This document shows positions 6,228 to 14,467 of a stretch of 64,000 nucleotides of DNA, one piece after another (within the stretch, counting starts at the first letter, position 1; each line of letters begins with the position of its first letter). The stretch is from a virus, in IMG/VR virus record IMGVR_UViG_3300007554_000511, positions 48,631 to 112,630 of that record. One strand, 5' to 3'. The notes beneath the pieces were generated by a model. It was not told where the DNA came from and searched no databases. It saw nothing but the letters and a program-made list of their open reading frames with translations. Made by a program: the position numbers and the translations under genes.

Positions 6228-7138
6228 TGTAATAGATTCTTAAAAGTCCTGTCTATTCCGTCTGCGATTGAAACAGTCGGATGCCAATCTAGTAGTTTTT
6301 TAATTTTTGATATGTCTGCTAAAGTCTCTTTAGCATACCCTTTTGGGTTATCTATATTTATAGTCTCTAGATTAGGCGCATACTTTCGAAGAATTTCTAC
6401 AACAGCATTCACTGATATATTCGTACCAGTACCAACGTTGAAAATTTCACTCTTTACTTTGCTTTCCATACTTGCAATACACGCACGTGCAACATCGGTC
6501 ACGTGTACGTAATCTCGCATGTAATCCCCTTCACCATGAATTGTTAGAGGCTCACCCTCTTTTGCTAGTCGAGCAAACTTACCAATCATCAAACCACCTT
6601 CATTTGTGTTGGGCTGATCTTCTGAATATACGGTAAAGAAACGAAGCACATTGTAGTTCAAATCGAACATATTCTTGTACTGTTTACAAAGATGCTCCCC
6701 AAACAACTTGGTCATAGCATAATAATTCAATGGGTCAGGTTTGTGGTACGGTTTGTGCGGGGCGGGATTGTTACCGTATACACTTGAACTACTCGCATAA
6801 ACAAACTTTCGCACACCAACTGCGGCTGCGGCAGTTAGCATATTTTTCGTACCAGTCACGTTATTGTCGTAATAATCATCTGGGTTGATGAAACTTTCAG
6901 GGATACGAGGCTTTGCGGCTAAGTGTATAACATAGTCTTGGCCGGCACAAGCCATAACGCATTTTGCTGCATTTTGTATATCGCCTTTGATATACTTGAT
7001 ATGCTCCCATCCTTGCGGTTTTTCTTTTTTATCAAGAACCGAAACTTGATATCCATCTCTTATTAACTGTGACACTAACTCCGTACCGATATACCCGGCG
7101 CCGCCTGTCACTAGTACTTTACCTTTTAGCTGCATCAA
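6224..7138 (-). CDS. NAD-dependent epimerase/dehydratase (GalE-like extended SDR)
   Basis: 304 residues. The Rossmann motif VTGGAGYIGTEL is at about 9-20, a SSSSVYGNN segment carries the catalytic Ser/Thr, and YAMTK provides the Tyr-Lys pair at about 142-146. GDYMRDYVHVTD near residue 208 is typical of UDP-sugar 4-epimerases and related dehydratases. It would modify a nucleotide sugar for host envelope, virion glycan or DNA glycosylation. It follows yggX with no gap and overlaps the CDF gene. Confidence 0.9.
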   Translation of the reverse strand: MMQLKGKVLVTGGAGYIGTELVSQLIRDGYQVSVLDKKEKPQGWEHIKYIKGDIQNAAKCVMACAGQDYVIHLAAKPRIPESFINPDDYYDNNVTGTKNMLTAAAAVGVRKFVYASSSSVYGNNPAPHKPYHKPDPLNYYAMTKLFGEHLCKQYKNMFDLNYNVLRFFTVYSEDQPNTNEGGLMIGKFARLAKEGEPLTIHGEGDYMRDYVHVTDVARACIASMESKVKSEIFNVGTGTNISVNAVVEILRKYAPNLETINIDNPKGYAKETLADISKIKKLLDWHPTVSIADGIDRTFKNLLQ

Positions 7139-7423
7139 TTACCTCAAATTTGGAATGTTAGGATCAACAAAATCTTCTGGTGTTTCTAATTCAACATCTT
7201 CATAGAAAAACTTGTACCGTAATTCCGTCAAAAACGCACGTGCGTTGGGATCCATCATATTAAGACGTTCTTCGTTGATCACCATTGTTTGAAATGATAG
7301 CCATTCATTCCATGCTTTCTCTGAAATTGTATTCAGAATTTCCACTCCTGCCGCACCTGGGAACGGCGCCTTTGATTGCGCGGGGAGTTCTTGCTTGTAC
7401 TTTGCGCAAAATACTGTAGTCAT
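7139..7423 (-). CDS. yggX: YggX-family Fe(2+)-trafficking/oxidative damage protection protein
   Basis: 94 residues, the normal length of the family. The N-terminal VFCAKYKQE keeps the conserved Cys; FPGAAGVEILNTISEKAWNE and QTMVINEERLNMMDP match the YggX fold closely. In bacteria YggX supplies or protects iron for Fe-S clusters and limits superoxide damage. The start at 7423 was chosen because GGAGG lies seven bases upstream. It is the first gene of a leftward unit with its own TATAAT promoter, so it is probably expressed early. Confidence 0.9.
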   Translation of the reverse strand: MTTVFCAKYKQELPAQSKAPFPGAAGVEILNTISEKAWNEWLSFQTMVINEERLNMMDPNARAFLTELRYKFFYEDVELETPEDFVDPNIPNLR

Positions 7424-7447
7424 GTCTACCTCCATAATAATAGAAAC

Positions 7448-7476
7448 ATTATATCATAACACTACACGTATTACAA
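7448..7476 (-). promoter_or_regulatory. Sigma70-type promoter of the yggX unit
   Basis: TTGTAA, 17-bp spacer, TATAAT on the minus strand, ending about 25 bases upstream of the yggX start. The -10 is a perfect consensus. Confidence 0.75.
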
Positions 7477-7527
7477 GTACTAATTGTGCTATGCATTTCT
7501 CGCATGGCGGCATTGCGCTAACAACAG

Positions 7528-7556
7528 TTGAAAATTGAGTTTTGGAGTGCTATATT
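7528..7556 (+). promoter_or_regulatory. Sigma70-type promoter of the DUF1127 cassette
   Basis: TTGAAA, 17-bp spacer, TATATT on the plus strand, with the start codon about 70 bases downstream. It is divergent from the yggX promoter; the 191-base region 7436-7626 therefore holds two back-to-back promoters. Confidence 0.75.
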
Positions 7557-7626
7557 GTAATAAATAATAGTAGACGCTGCGATGCAGCATACGTTATTTA
7601 CACACACATATATATAGGAAGAAAAA

Positions 7627-7845
7627 ATGACACAATTCGTTACAGCAATGGTAGCAATTCTTGATCTGGGTTCAGTGTTCGACCCAATCATATCCTCATA
7701 CAAGTCACTACGCGACAAAATTATCACAGACCGTGCAACTGCTATCGCTATTAAAGAACTAAACAAACTAACAGACCGTGAACTTGCAGATATTGGCATT
7801 TCACGCAGTATGATCCGTTCAGTAGCAATGGAGGCATACAAATGA
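7627..7845 (+). CDS. DUF1127 domain small protein
   Basis: 72 residues on the plus strand. The C-terminal half (ELNKLTDRELADIGISRSMIRSVA) is a clear DUF1127 (YjiS-like) domain, common in Alphaproteobacteria, where members influence RNA turnover and phosphate or carbon responses. The N-terminal half (LDLGSVFDPIISSYKSLR) is phage-specific or diverged. A GGAAG ribosome site precedes the ATG. It leads a five-gene cassette and overlaps the next gene by ATGA. Confidence 0.85.
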   Translation: MTQFVTAMVAILDLGSVFDPIISSYKSLRDKIITDRATAIAIKELNKLTDRELADIGISRSMIRSVAMEAYK

Positions 7846-8018
7846 TTAAAAGATTTTTCTCAAGACTGTTTACAGCCCGTGATTATTATAAAGATATAAA
7901 AGAAGCATATTTGGCAGAATCGACAGACCTAGTTGATCTTGAACGCCGTGTGCGTCAGATGGATCGTGGACAAGCCCCATGGCAACAACAAAATAAAAAT
8001 TTAAACGGGTGGGTATAA
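7842..8018 (+). CDS. DUF3563-like microprotein
   Basis: 58 residues. A basic, aromatic N-terminus (MIKRFFSRLFTARDYY) is followed by AYLAESTDLVDLERRVRQMD, which resembles the YLAxSxDxxDLERRxR core of the DUF3563 family of small bacterial proteins. It is translationally coupled to genes on both sides (ATGA upstream, a one-base stop/start overlap downstream). Function unknown; its position beside DUF1127 mirrors the small-protein repertoire of alphaproteobacterial hosts. Confidence 0.75.
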   Translation: MIKRFFSRLFTARDYYKDIKEAYLAESTDLVDLERRVRQMDRGQAPWQQQNKNLNGWV

Positions 8019-8176
8019 TGATGTTTAAAAAGTTTTTGAGTTTTATTAGAGAAGACCGTAAAATGCGTGAACATCAATTGATGAATCTTGCTAAAGTAGA
8101 ATATGGTAAAGATTGGCAGTATGCTTACTACCAACTAATCAATGGTAAACAACCAGTATCTGGAGTAAAACTATGA
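8018..8176 (+). CDS. Hypothetical microprotein of the DUF1127 cassette
   Basis: 52 residues (starts MMFKKFLSFIRED; the second ATG is also possible). Basic amphipathic N-terminus similar in style to its neighbour, then HQLMNLAKVEYGKDWQYAYY. Start and stop overlap both flanking genes. No family recognised. Confidence 0.65.
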   Translation: MMFKKFLSFIREDRKMREHQLMNLAKVEYGKDWQYAYYQLINGKQPVSGVKL

Positions 8177-8328
8177 CATCTATTTCCAATAAGCCATCAT
8201 TTTGGCATAGAGTAAAGATTGCATTTGAAATTCTAGGATACGCACGTGCAGCACGTGAGCTAACCCGTCTAGGATATCATGCAGAAGCAAAAAACTGCAT
8301 GATGCAAGTTAAAAGTTTGAGAGACTAA
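8173..8328 (+). CDS. Hypothetical microprotein of the DUF1127 cassette
   Basis: 51 residues, mostly helical (FWHRVKIAFEILGYARAARE, then LTRLGYHAEAKNC). The RAARELTRLGYHAEA stretch resembles small alphaproteobacterial host proteins found near DUF1127 genes, but I cannot assign a family. ATGA overlap with the gene before and a one-base stop/start overlap with the gene after indicate coupled translation. Confidence 0.65.
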   Translation: MTSISNKPSFWHRVKIAFEILGYARAARELTRLGYHAEAKNCMMQVKSLRD

Positions 8329-8447
8329 TGTGGCCTTATAATGATGAAGAATGGGATTTTATTTCATTACCAAATAAAAAACCTTGGTTGTTCGCCATAC
8401 CAGTACTAGAACATAATTTTTGGATAAAAATAAAAGCCGCTCTTTGA
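8328..8447 (+). CDS. Tryptophan-rich microprotein closing the DUF1127 cassette
   Basis: 39 residues, beginning MWPYNDEEWDFISLPNKKPW, with a hydrophobic centre (WLFAIPVLEHNFW). The stop lies inside the loop of the terminator hairpin. No family recognised. It is accepted because it is tightly coupled to the preceding gene, and remains the least certain of the five. Confidence 0.5.
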   Translation: MWPYNDEEWDFISLPNKKPWLFAIPVLEHNFWIKIKAAL

Positions 8448-8457
8448 AGCGGCTTTT
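8432..8457. terminator. Bidirectional terminator between convergent units
   Basis: AAAAGCCGCT and AGCGGCTTTT form a 10-bp stem; T-rich sequence follows on both strands. It ends the plus-strand microprotein cassette and the minus-strand prkA-yeaH-spoVR operon. Confidence 0.9.
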
Positions 8458-8461
8458 ATTA

Positions 8462-9961
8462 TTATTTTATGAGACGTTTACATTCATATACATCTAACGT
8501 TTCATCGTTGTACATACTGTACAATCTAACATCGTATCCCCACAGCTTTTGAATATTGATAAGAACTTGATCTGCATCTTTCTTATTCAATCTGCGACCT
8601 TGATAACTGTGGTGAGTAAGTGTCAACTCACGTGTTTCTGTGATATCTGCTTCCGTGACCTGAATATCTGGAATCATCGCTGCTGTTTCGTACTGTGCGC
8701 TAAGACTCTTACGAACATCACGATATCCTTTTTCATTGTGAATACTTGTAACAACATAGTTGTCAAAATATTCTTCATCGTGCAGAGTGAACAATTTCCA
8801 ATCACGAATTACTTTTGGACCTAAGAATTGACGAATTGCACTTTCGTCACGATAATTCGCAACAATGTCACGAATAGTTTCGCGCCAATCAGTTCCGACA
8901 ATATGTGGGAACCATTCTTCATCTTCTTTGTCAGGTGTCTCACATGCACGTTGTACATCTTTTAGAATTGCAAATCCAAGAGCATATGGATTGAATCCAC
9001 TGTAATGCTTTGAATTGAAGTTTGGTTGATACAACACCGCACTGTGCAATTTGAAGAATTCAATCATCGCACCATCGTCAACTTTTCCTTGATTATAAAG
9101 TTCATTGAAGATGTAGTGATGCGTGAAACTTGCAAAACCTTCGTTCATAACTTTTGTTTGATATTGCGGATAGAAGTATTGTGCAATACGTCTAACAATG
9201 CGACAAATCTCACGTTGCCATGGACGAAGTACCGGAGAATGCTTTTCTAAGAAGTAAAGTAGATTTTCTTCTGGTTCACTTGGCCATACTCGTTTTTCTG
9301 CTTTCTTATCTTCTTCTTTCTTTGGTACTGTTCTCCAAAGGTCATTCACCTGCGATTGTAGATATTGACTACGTTCACGTTGTTTTTCTGCTTCAAGTTT
9401 TGCGTTCAACTTCGTAGGACGCTTATACTTGTTAATACTCTGATATTGAATTGCGTGGCAAGCATCAAGAGTTTCCTCAACGAGTGCTTCACCGTAACGT
9501 TCTTCGCATTCACGAATATAATTTTTAGCAAATACAAGATAATCTACAATGGCATCAGGCGATGTCCACTGCTTGAACAAATAGTTGTTCTTAAAGAAGT
9601 GATTGTGACCGAATGCAGCATGTGCAATAACAAGTGCCTGCGTAGTCATAGAGTTTTCTTCCATCAAATAGTTGATGCAAGGATTACTATTAATAACAAG
9701 TTCGTATGCAAGGCCCATGTGGCCTTTGCGATACTGTTGCATGTTTCCGATGAAACTCTTACCAAAACTCCAATGATTATACATTAGCGGCATGCCAACA
9801 CTGCTGTAAGCATCAAGCATCTGTTCTACTGTGATAATTTCAATTTGGTTTGGGAAGCAATCTAGTCCCATATCGTTGACTGCGATTTCTTCACACGCAT
9901 CCATGACGCTATAAAGTTTGTCGAAGTCCCAATGTGTACCGGTGTATAGTAGATTACTCAT
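8462..9961 (-). CDS. spoVR: SpoVR family protein (YcgB-like)
   Basis: 499 residues, full length for the SpoVR/YcgB family. Recognisable blocks are MPLMYNHWSFGKSF (about 57-70), YELVINSNPCINYLMEE (about 86-102) and ALVIAHAAFGHNHFFKNNYLF (about 108-128), then a C-terminal MNEGFASFTHH segment. In E. coli the homologue is co-regulated with the YeaG kinase and YeaH in stress; its biochemical role is poorly known. Here it is the third gene of a PrkA-YeaH-SpoVR operon and overlaps yeaH by 4 bases. Confidence 0.95.
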   Translation of the reverse strand: MSNLLYTGTHWDFDKLYSVMDACEEIAVNDMGLDCFPNQIEIITVEQMLDAYSSVGMPLMYNHWSFGKSFIGNMQQYRKGHMGLAYELVINSNPCINYLMEENSMTTQALVIAHAAFGHNHFFKNNYLFKQWTSPDAIVDYLVFAKNYIRECEERYGEALVEETLDACHAIQYQSINKYKRPTKLNAKLEAEKQRERSQYLQSQVNDLWRTVPKKEEDKKAEKRVWPSEPEENLLYFLEKHSPVLRPWQREICRIVRRIAQYFYPQYQTKVMNEGFASFTHHYIFNELYNQGKVDDGAMIEFFKLHSAVLYQPNFNSKHYSGFNPYALGFAILKDVQRACETPDKEDEEWFPHIVGTDWRETIRDIVANYRDESAIRQFLGPKVIRDWKLFTLHDEEYFDNYVVTSIHNEKGYRDVRKSLSAQYETAAMIPDIQVTEADITETRELTLTHHSYQGRRLNKKDADQVLINIQKLWGYDVRLYSMYNDETLDVYECKRLIK

Positions 9962-11247
9962 TTAGCTTTTGCGTCCTGTTTCTTAAATATTTCTCGGAAT
10001 ACTGGATAGATGTCTGATCTATTCTCAATATACTTAGATATGAGATTTTTGTGTGTGCTTTCTAGCTTCTTGTATTCGTCAATTAGGTTACCAGACGCGT
10101 AATAGCTACCTTTACGCATTTCACCAACCTGAATATAACTAAAATACTGTGTGATTGGTAGAATATCTTTTGACAGAATATTCTTCAATTTTTCGTTGTC
10201 TTCACTCCAGTTGTCACCATCGCTTGCTTGTGCGAAATAGATGTTCCACTCATTTGGCGAATACCTATCTTTAAGAATATCTTTCGCAAGTTCAAATGCA
10301 CTACTTACGGTTGTACCACCGTTTTCCCTGAGATTGAAGAATTCTTCTTCGGAACATTCACGTGCAGTAATGTGGTGCCTAATGAACACACATTCTACTC
10401 GCTTATACTTGCGAGAAATAAACAAGTTCAATAGCATGAAATAGCGTTTTGCAAGTTCTTTATGAAACTCTGTCATAGACGCAGAAACGTCCATAACAAA
10501 AAACACAACAGCTTGTGAAGTAGGTCTAGGTTTCTTGGAAAAGTTATTGTAACGTAAATCTACTGGATCAACGAATGCTACCGAATTTGCACGAATTCGT
10601 AGTTTACGAATTTCTTCTTCAAGTTCTAAACGCTTATCTTCGTCTTCCTCAGTTTCAAGTATCGCTTCAAGTTCACGTATCTTACGTAGCTTTGGCGTTT
10701 TCAATGCGATCTTACGACCCATTGAATTAATCATACTCTGTTCTAGATTTAGCTGTGCGGGGTTACCTTCATTGGTATAGCCACTGCGAGACATTTCAAA
10801 ACGTTCTACTGTTTTGTTCTCTTTGCTAATCATGTGAGGAAGTTCTAGGTCTTCGAAAAGTATATTGATAAATTCGTCATTGCTGAGAGCAAAACCAAAT
10901 TCGTCTTCGCCTTCGCCCTCATTGCTTGCTTTCCCTTCACCAGAGCCTCCACCAGAGCCTCCACCTTTTGGTTTCTGTAGCAAGTCCCCTTCTACGAAAT
11001 CTTCGTTTCCTGGGAGAACAATATCACGTGAACCGCTATCGCTCTTGTGATTGAATTGCGGTTCACTTATACCTTTACGAGTAATGACCACTTCTTGATC
11101 GTCCCCCGAACCTTTGATGCTGCGTTTGCCTAAAGACTCGTGGATGCTTTTTCTAATTTCATCTTTAGTTCTTTTAATGAACTTTTGACGATTACCTGAA
11201 CTTTTTCCGCCAGGATTTTTTCTTCGATCAATGATAGTGTTTGCCAT
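9958..11247 (-). CDS. yeaH: YeaH/YhbH family (DUF444) VWA-domain protein
   Basis: 429 residues, the usual length. The N-terminus is basic (RRKNPGGKSSGNRQKFIKR) and followed by a Gly/Ser-rich linker near 90-115 (KPKGGGSGGGSGEG). The C-terminal half is a von Willebrand A domain with the metal site DVSASM (about 254) and GGTT (about 309). Family members are partners of the PrkA/YeaG kinase. It lies directly between prkA and spoVR with a 4-base overlap downstream and a 9-base gap upstream. Confidence 0.95.
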   Translation of the reverse strand: MANTIIDRRKNPGGKSSGNRQKFIKRTKDEIRKSIHESLGKRSIKGSGDDQEVVITRKGISEPQFNHKSDSGSRDIVLPGNEDFVEGDLLQKPKGGGSGGGSGEGKASNEGEGEDEFGFALSNDEFINILFEDLELPHMISKENKTVERFEMSRSGYTNEGNPAQLNLEQSMINSMGRKIALKTPKLRKIRELEAILETEEDEDKRLELEEEIRKLRIRANSVAFVDPVDLRYNNFSKKPRPTSQAVVFFVMDVSASMTEFHKELAKRYFMLLNLFISRKYKRVECVFIRHHITARECSEEEFFNLRENGGTTVSSAFELAKDILKDRYSPNEWNIYFAQASDGDNWSEDNEKLKNILSKDILPITQYFSYIQVGEMRKGSYYASGNLIDEYKKLESTHKNLISKYIENRSDIYPVFREIFKKQDAKAK

Positions 11248-11256
11248 TATAAGTCC

Positions 11257-13191
11257 TTAGTTAGACTTTTGTACGCGCATATACCATTCTACTAGTCGTT
11301 TTACCTGACGCCCGGTATAACCCTTTTCGATCATGCGTGAAACAAAGTCGTTGTGCTTCTGTTCTTCTTCTTTTGACTTTTTGCTGCCGAAAGAAATAAC
11401 TGGAAGTAGTTCTTCTGTTCCTGCGAACATCTTGTTTTCGATAACTTCACGCATCTTTTCGTATGCAGTCCAAGGTGGGTTGTTACCGTCATATTTAACT
11501 CGCGCACGAAGAACCCAATTAACGACTTCATTACGGAAGTCTTTTGGATTTGCGATGCCAGCTGGTTTTTCAATCTTTTCAAGTTCTTCATTTAGAATTG
11601 AACGATCAAAGAGGTTACCGGTATCGGGATCTTTGTAATCAATATTTTGAATCCAGTGATCCGCATAATCTAGATAACGATCAAACAAGTTCTGTCCATA
11701 TTCGTTATAACTTTCTAGATATGCTTTCTGAATTTCATTACCTACTTGCTCTGCATAACGAACACTTAGATAGTCTTTGATGTATGAAAGAAGACGTTGC
11801 TCCGTTTCTTCTGGGAATTGTTCACGCTTGATTGCGGTTTCTAGAACATACATCAAGTGTACTGGGTCTGCACTAACTTCATTTGTGTCAAAGTTGAATG
11901 TCTGTGACAGAATTTTGAAAGCGAAACGAGTAGAAATACCACTCATACCTTCATCAACACCTGCAACATCTTTATATTCTTGCATCGTCTTTGCTCTTGG
12001 GTCAACATCTTGTAGATTTTCGCCATTGTACACTCGCATCTTCGCTGGAAGATTTGAGTTTGTGTGTTCTTTCAAACGTGACAGAACTGTGAACTGTGCA
12101 AGCATTTCAAGTGTGTGAGGTGCGCACTTCGAATTGTCTAGACCAGAAGACTGTAGCATCTTTGCATAGATGTGTGTTTCTTCATCTGTGCGCAAGCAGT
12201 ATGGAACTTTAACAATGTAAACACGATCCAAGAACGCTTCGTTGTTCTTGTTGTTGCGGAATGCTTCCCATTCGCTTTCGTTAGAGTGTGCAACTACTAC
12301 ACCGTTGAATGGAATAGCTGAAATGCCTTCTGTCCCCATGTAGTTGCCTTCCTGCGTTGCAGTAAGTAGTGGGTGAAGCACTTTAATTGGTGCTTTGAAC
12401 ATTTCAACGAACTCCATCATACCTTGGTTGCCTCGGCAGAGACCACCGGAGAATGCGTATGAGTCCGGATCGTTTTGTGAGAAATATTCTAGTTTACGAA
12501 TATCAGTCTTGCCTACTAGTGATGAAATGTCTTGGTTGTTATCATCACCGGGTTCAGTTTTCATGATGCCAATTTGCTTCAACTTACTTGGGTACATCTT
12601 GACTACTGAGAACTTTGTAATATCACCACTAAATTCATCAAGACGCTTTACTGCCCACGGTGAAAGTAGACCGTTGATATAACGCTTTGAGATACCATAT
12701 TCTTCTTCTAGGTCTGCTGCGAACTGCTTTGGTTCAAACAATCCTAGAGGAGTTTCAAATATTGGCGATAGTTCGTCGCCTGCTTTTAGTACATAGATTG
12801 GATGTACTTCCATTAGTTCTTTTAAACGCTCTGCGAGTGATGATTTACCACCACCAACTGGACCAAGAAGATAAAGTACTTGTTTCTTTTCTTCTAGACC
12901 TTGTGCAGAATGTCGGAAATAAGCGACCAGGCGCTCAATTGTTTCTTCCATTCCAAAGAAATCTTTGAATGCTGGATAAACTTTAATAGTACGGTTTAAG
13001 AAGATACGGCTTAGTCGTGGATCTGAACTTGTGTCAACAATTTCAGGTTCACCGATTGCTTGTAGCATACGCTCCGCCGCTGTAGCATATGCAAGCCGAT
13101 CTGTCTTACAAAGTTCTAAGTATTCAGCAATTGACATTTCATCTTCTTGCTTACTAGCATAAACTTTGGTAAACTTTTCTAGAACGCCCAT
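11257..13191 (-). CDS. prkA: PrkA/YeaG serine protein kinase (AAA+)
   Basis: 644 residues, full length for the family. An AAA+ N-terminal domain carries Walker A GPVGGGKSS (about 110), and the family blocks GLCRGNQGMMEFVEMFK and ATQEGNYMGTEGISAIPFNG follow, ending in HSNESEW and a DRVYIVKVPY block. The C-terminal kinase-like domain is present. PrkA/YeaG phosphorylates or remodels proteins during starvation and stress. This copy is intact and leads a three-gene operon from a TTGACA-type promoter at 13225-13253. Confidence 0.96.
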   Translation of the reverse strand: MGVLEKFTKVYASKQEDEMSIAEYLELCKTDRLAYATAAERMLQAIGEPEIVDTSSDPRLSRIFLNRTIKVYPAFKDFFGMEETIERLVAYFRHSAQGLEEKKQVLYLLGPVGGGKSSLAERLKELMEVHPIYVLKAGDELSPIFETPLGLFEPKQFAADLEEEYGISKRYINGLLSPWAVKRLDEFSGDITKFSVVKMYPSKLKQIGIMKTEPGDDNNQDISSLVGKTDIRKLEYFSQNDPDSYAFSGGLCRGNQGMMEFVEMFKAPIKVLHPLLTATQEGNYMGTEGISAIPFNGVVVAHSNESEWEAFRNNKNNEAFLDRVYIVKVPYCLRTDEETHIYAKMLQSSGLDNSKCAPHTLEMLAQFTVLSRLKEHTNSNLPAKMRVYNGENLQDVDPRAKTMQEYKDVAGVDEGMSGISTRFAFKILSQTFNFDTNEVSADPVHLMYVLETAIKREQFPEETEQRLLSYIKDYLSVRYAEQVGNEIQKAYLESYNEYGQNLFDRYLDYADHWIQNIDYKDPDTGNLFDRSILNEELEKIEKPAGIANPKDFRNEVVNWVLRARVKYDGNNPPWTAYEKMREVIENKMFAGTEELLPVISFGSKKSKEEEQKHNDFVSRMIEKGYTGRQVKRLVEWYMRVQKSN

Positions 13192-13224
13192 ATAATATAT
13201 TCTCCGCTTTTCTATGATGTTTTA

Positions 13225-13253
13225 ATAATACTTGTATTTGCGATTCGTGTCAA
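13225..13253 (-). promoter_or_regulatory. Sigma70-type promoter of the prkA operon
   Basis: TTGACA, 17-bp spacer, TATTAT on the minus strand. It overlaps the stop of the glycosyltransferase gene. The spacer begins with CGAATC, the same hexamer seen in five other promoters, although here it touches the -35 box instead of lying 4 bases from the -10. Confidence 0.75.
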
Positions 13254-14095
13254 CTCAAATCAGTATCATCAGAAGATAGAAAAATCTTACTGACATTACC
13301 GTTAAAAGTGTAATGACCAACGTGATCTAGTTTCACTAGTGGATCTAACCATACTTCACCGCCGATTTTTTGCCAACGACGACAAAACGCATAGTCTTCC
13401 GAGAGATAACGCTTGGTGTCTTGTTCGTGCATACAATCGAAAAATAGATATGTCCACTTTGCAAATTCTGCATCTAAGTTCAAGTCGTTATTGAAGTATA
13501 GTTCTGGGTACGCTTCAATCATTCTGTCGAATACACTACGCTTGATTAACATAAAACCAGTAGCTGCGTCTTTCAGCTTGACTAGTCCGTTTTCAATCTT
13601 TAGATTTCGAGTATTATCTTCTTTGAAATTCCATTCAAAGTTCAATGCATAGTTTGCACCTGCATCTTTTAGTTCATCACCATTTTTAATTCCCATATCT
13701 GCACGTTTATAGATATTTCGCCAATCCAATTCTTTCTTTGGGTATGCACCGACAATAATATCTTTATCGTGTTGTAGCATATGCAAAATGTCCAAAGCAT
13801 CAAAATTGATGTCCGCATCGATGAACATCAAGTGTGTTGCTTTTGGATTTGCTAGGAAATATGCAACCATGTGACAACGAGCCCTTGAAATAAGAGACTC
13901 GTTGGCACTAGTTGTTACTGAGTATGGAATGTTGTATTTTGTGTACATCATATGGGCGCGGCTCCACGAACGGAAGAATGGCTCTGTAACTTGTCCACCA
14001 TAACATGGTGTGCAGTAATGTACATGTGTGTTCTTTATAAAATCTAGATCGATTTCCTTACGATAAGACGCAAGTTGATCCATTAAATTTGTCAT
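13250..14095 (-). CDS. Glycosyltransferase-like protein (GT-A fold)
   Basis: 281 residues, no signal peptide. An N-terminal Rossmann-like part is followed by FIDADINFD (about 91-99), the DxD sugar-nucleotide/metal site of GT-A enzymes. YLSEDYAFCRRW (about 236) holds an ED pair that could be the acceptor-side base. Homologous proteins occur in many marine T4-like phages. The target (DNA, virion or host glycan) is unknown. It ends within the prkA promoter. Confidence 0.75.
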   Translation of the reverse strand: MTNLMDQLASYRKEIDLDFIKNTHVHYCTPCYGGQVTEPFFRSWSRAHMMYTKYNIPYSVTTSANESLISRARCHMVAYFLANPKATHLMFIDADINFDALDILHMLQHDKDIIVGAYPKKELDWRNIYKRADMGIKNGDELKDAGANYALNFEWNFKEDNTRNLKIENGLVKLKDAATGFMLIKRSVFDRMIEAYPELYFNNDLNLDAEFAKWTYLFFDCMHEQDTKRYLSEDYAFCRRWQKIGGEVWLDPLVKLDHVGHYTFNGNVSKIFLSSDDTDLS

Positions 14096-14106
14096 GTTCT
14101 ACCCTG

Positions 14107-14415
14107 TTAATATTTGAAAACGTCCCTAAATGACGGTTTCGATTTTTTCTTGAACACATTGGCAAGTTCTTTAACACCATCACCAATGAACCCAATACTG
14201 TCTTCGCTATCTTTATTATATTGACGAACATTCTTTGTCATGCCCATCTTTTTAAATTCTTCTTTAACGTTATTTACAAACGTTTTATCTTTTGTTAGTT
14301 TGAATGGCCATTGTTTGTTATAACCAATTGGATTAACTACTATGACAATACCATCAACTTCAAAATCGCAATTCCAAGTTTTACCTTTTGAATCTGTAAC
14401 TTTAATTGTCGCCAT
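14107..14415 (-). CDS. Hypothetical small protein
   Basis: 102 residues starting MATIKVTDSKGK after an AAGGAG site. The N-terminal 50 residues look like a small beta fold (ATIKVTDSKG, CDFEVDGIVIVVNP); the C-terminus is basic and helical. It precedes the glycosyltransferase gene by 11 bases. No family recognised. Confidence 0.65.
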   Translation of the reverse strand: MATIKVTDSKGKTWNCDFEVDGIVIVVNPIGYNKQWPFKLTKDKTFVNNVKEEFKKMGMTKNVRQYNKDSEDSIGFIGDGVKELANVFKKKSKPSFRDVFKY

Positions 14416-14438
14416 CGTTTTCTCCTTCACTCTATATA

Positions 14439-14467
14439 AGAATACGATATTTTGTTAAGAAAGTCAA
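14439..14467 (-). promoter_or_regulatory. Sigma70-type promoter upstream of the 14107-14415 gene
   Basis: TTGACT, 17-bp spacer, TATTCT on the minus strand, about 24 bases upstream of the start codon. It lies at the 3' end of the P-loop kinase gene. Confidence 0.55.

Noticed and set aside
7518-7841. Minus-strand open frame opposite the DUF1127 gene
   Set aside because: Low-complexity Ile/Ser composition and no ribosome site; the plus-strand frame has a family match and coupled neighbours.
13250-14095. Bacterial contamination or prophage junction around the prkA operon
   Set aside because: The operon is flanked on both sides by phage-type genes with the same promoter and terminator style and no visible breakpoint, so a chimera is not supported, though it was considered.
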